The translations under genes and the position numbers were made by a program. DNA of 5,897 nt from Candidatus Eiseniibacteriota bacterium (lineage in GTDB: Bacteria > Eisenbacteria > RBG-16-71-46 > JAGVPR01). Positions 5,685 through 5,897 of this stretch are shown in pieces. Every line of letters starts with the position of its first letter. Position 1 is the first letter of the stretch. The notes under the pieces were generated by a model. It ran no database searches and was not told the DNA's origin. It saw only the letters and a program-made list of their open reading frames with translations. The stretch spans positions 1 through 5,897 of the forward strand of contig JAGVPR010000361.1 of the NCBI GenBank assembly GCA_020052115.1, given 5' to 3'.

Positions 5685-5897
5685 ATGGAGCCCACGAAGG
5701 AGCGCACGGCCCGGCAGTTCGGGGAGAGAGCGTCCGCGTATGCGGCGAGCCCCGGGCATGCGCGCGGCGCGGATCTCGAGATCATGCTTCGCTTCCTCGA
5801 GCCTCGACCCACGATGCACGTGCTGGACATCGCCACCGGCCCGGGCCACTCGGCCGCCGCCGTGGCGCCGTTCGTGCGCGATGTCGTCGCCGTGGAC
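5685..5897 (+). CDS. Class I SAM-dependent methyltransferase, N-terminal part (3' end outside window)
   Basis: The first 71 residues of a methyltransferase of the UbiE/Methyltransf_11-like kind are present; the frame stays open to the window edge. The N-terminal helix reads RTARQFGERASAYAAS (7-22), a pattern common in small-molecule methyltransferases of this group. Motif I, the S-adenosylmethionine-binding loop, is VLDIATGPGHSA (46-57). The visible part ends at VVAVD, whose Asp71 is at the acidic position expected to bind the SAM ribose. An alternative in-frame ATG at 5646 would add 13 residues (MAIRAAPCFNGHA) and has a GGAG 11 bases upstream. I prefer 5685 because family members usually begin just before the QFG segment, although its own ribosome binding site is weak. 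The substrate cannot be told from this fragment; metabolite or quinone/lipid methylation are options. It is divergent from the acetyltransferase. Confidence 0.88.
   Translation, partial: MEPTKERTARQFGERASAYAASPGHARGADLEIMLRFLEPRPTMHVLDIATGPGHSAAAVAPFVRDVVAVD

Overview
The window is a GC-rich (roughly two-thirds GC by eye) bacterial chromosomal segment. Genes are tightly packed, and I see no mobile element, CRISPR array or RNA gene. A secreted protein with an outer-membrane beta-barrel pattern and a lipoprotein point to a diderm (Gram-negative) host. The strong G/C bias at third codon positions and the NtrY/NtrX-like pair would suit a deltaproteobacterium, an acidobacterium or an uncultivated high-GC phylum such as Eisenbacteria or Gemmatimonadota. 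The sequence alone does not settle the lineage.

Left block, plus strand (about 1-2897). The C-terminal part of an NtrY-like sensor histidine kinase enters from the left edge. Its stop codon overlaps by 4 bases the start of a complete NtrC/NtrX-type sigma-54-dependent response regulator. After 14 bases and a good ribosome binding site comes a 211-residue exported protein that looks like a small outer-membrane beta-barrel. These three probably form one transcription unit, which hints that the two-component system deals with the cell envelope. The unit ends at a strong 12-bp GC hairpin (2927-2956).

Middle (2979-4017). A minus-strand gene converges on that hairpin and encodes a 273-residue lipoprotein that I do not recognise. 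Upstream of it, 3801-4017 is the longest non-coding stretch (217 bases). It contains an AT-rich island with a plausible minus-strand promoter.

Right block (4018-5897). Two minus-strand genes lie 9 bases apart: a GNAT N-acetyltransferase (upstream, 5622 to 5122) and a Gfo/Idh/MocA-type NAD(P)-dependent oxidoreductase (downstream, 5112 to 4018). They are probably co-transcribed. Divergent from them, starting near 5685 and running off the right edge, is the N-terminus of a class I SAM-dependent methyltransferase.

Most of this is ordinary chromosomal content. The best leads are the unrecognised lipoprotein, the beta-barrel gene tied to the two-component system, and an oxidoreductase without the usual catalytic aspartate. 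I found no convincing sign of an undescribed multi-gene system.
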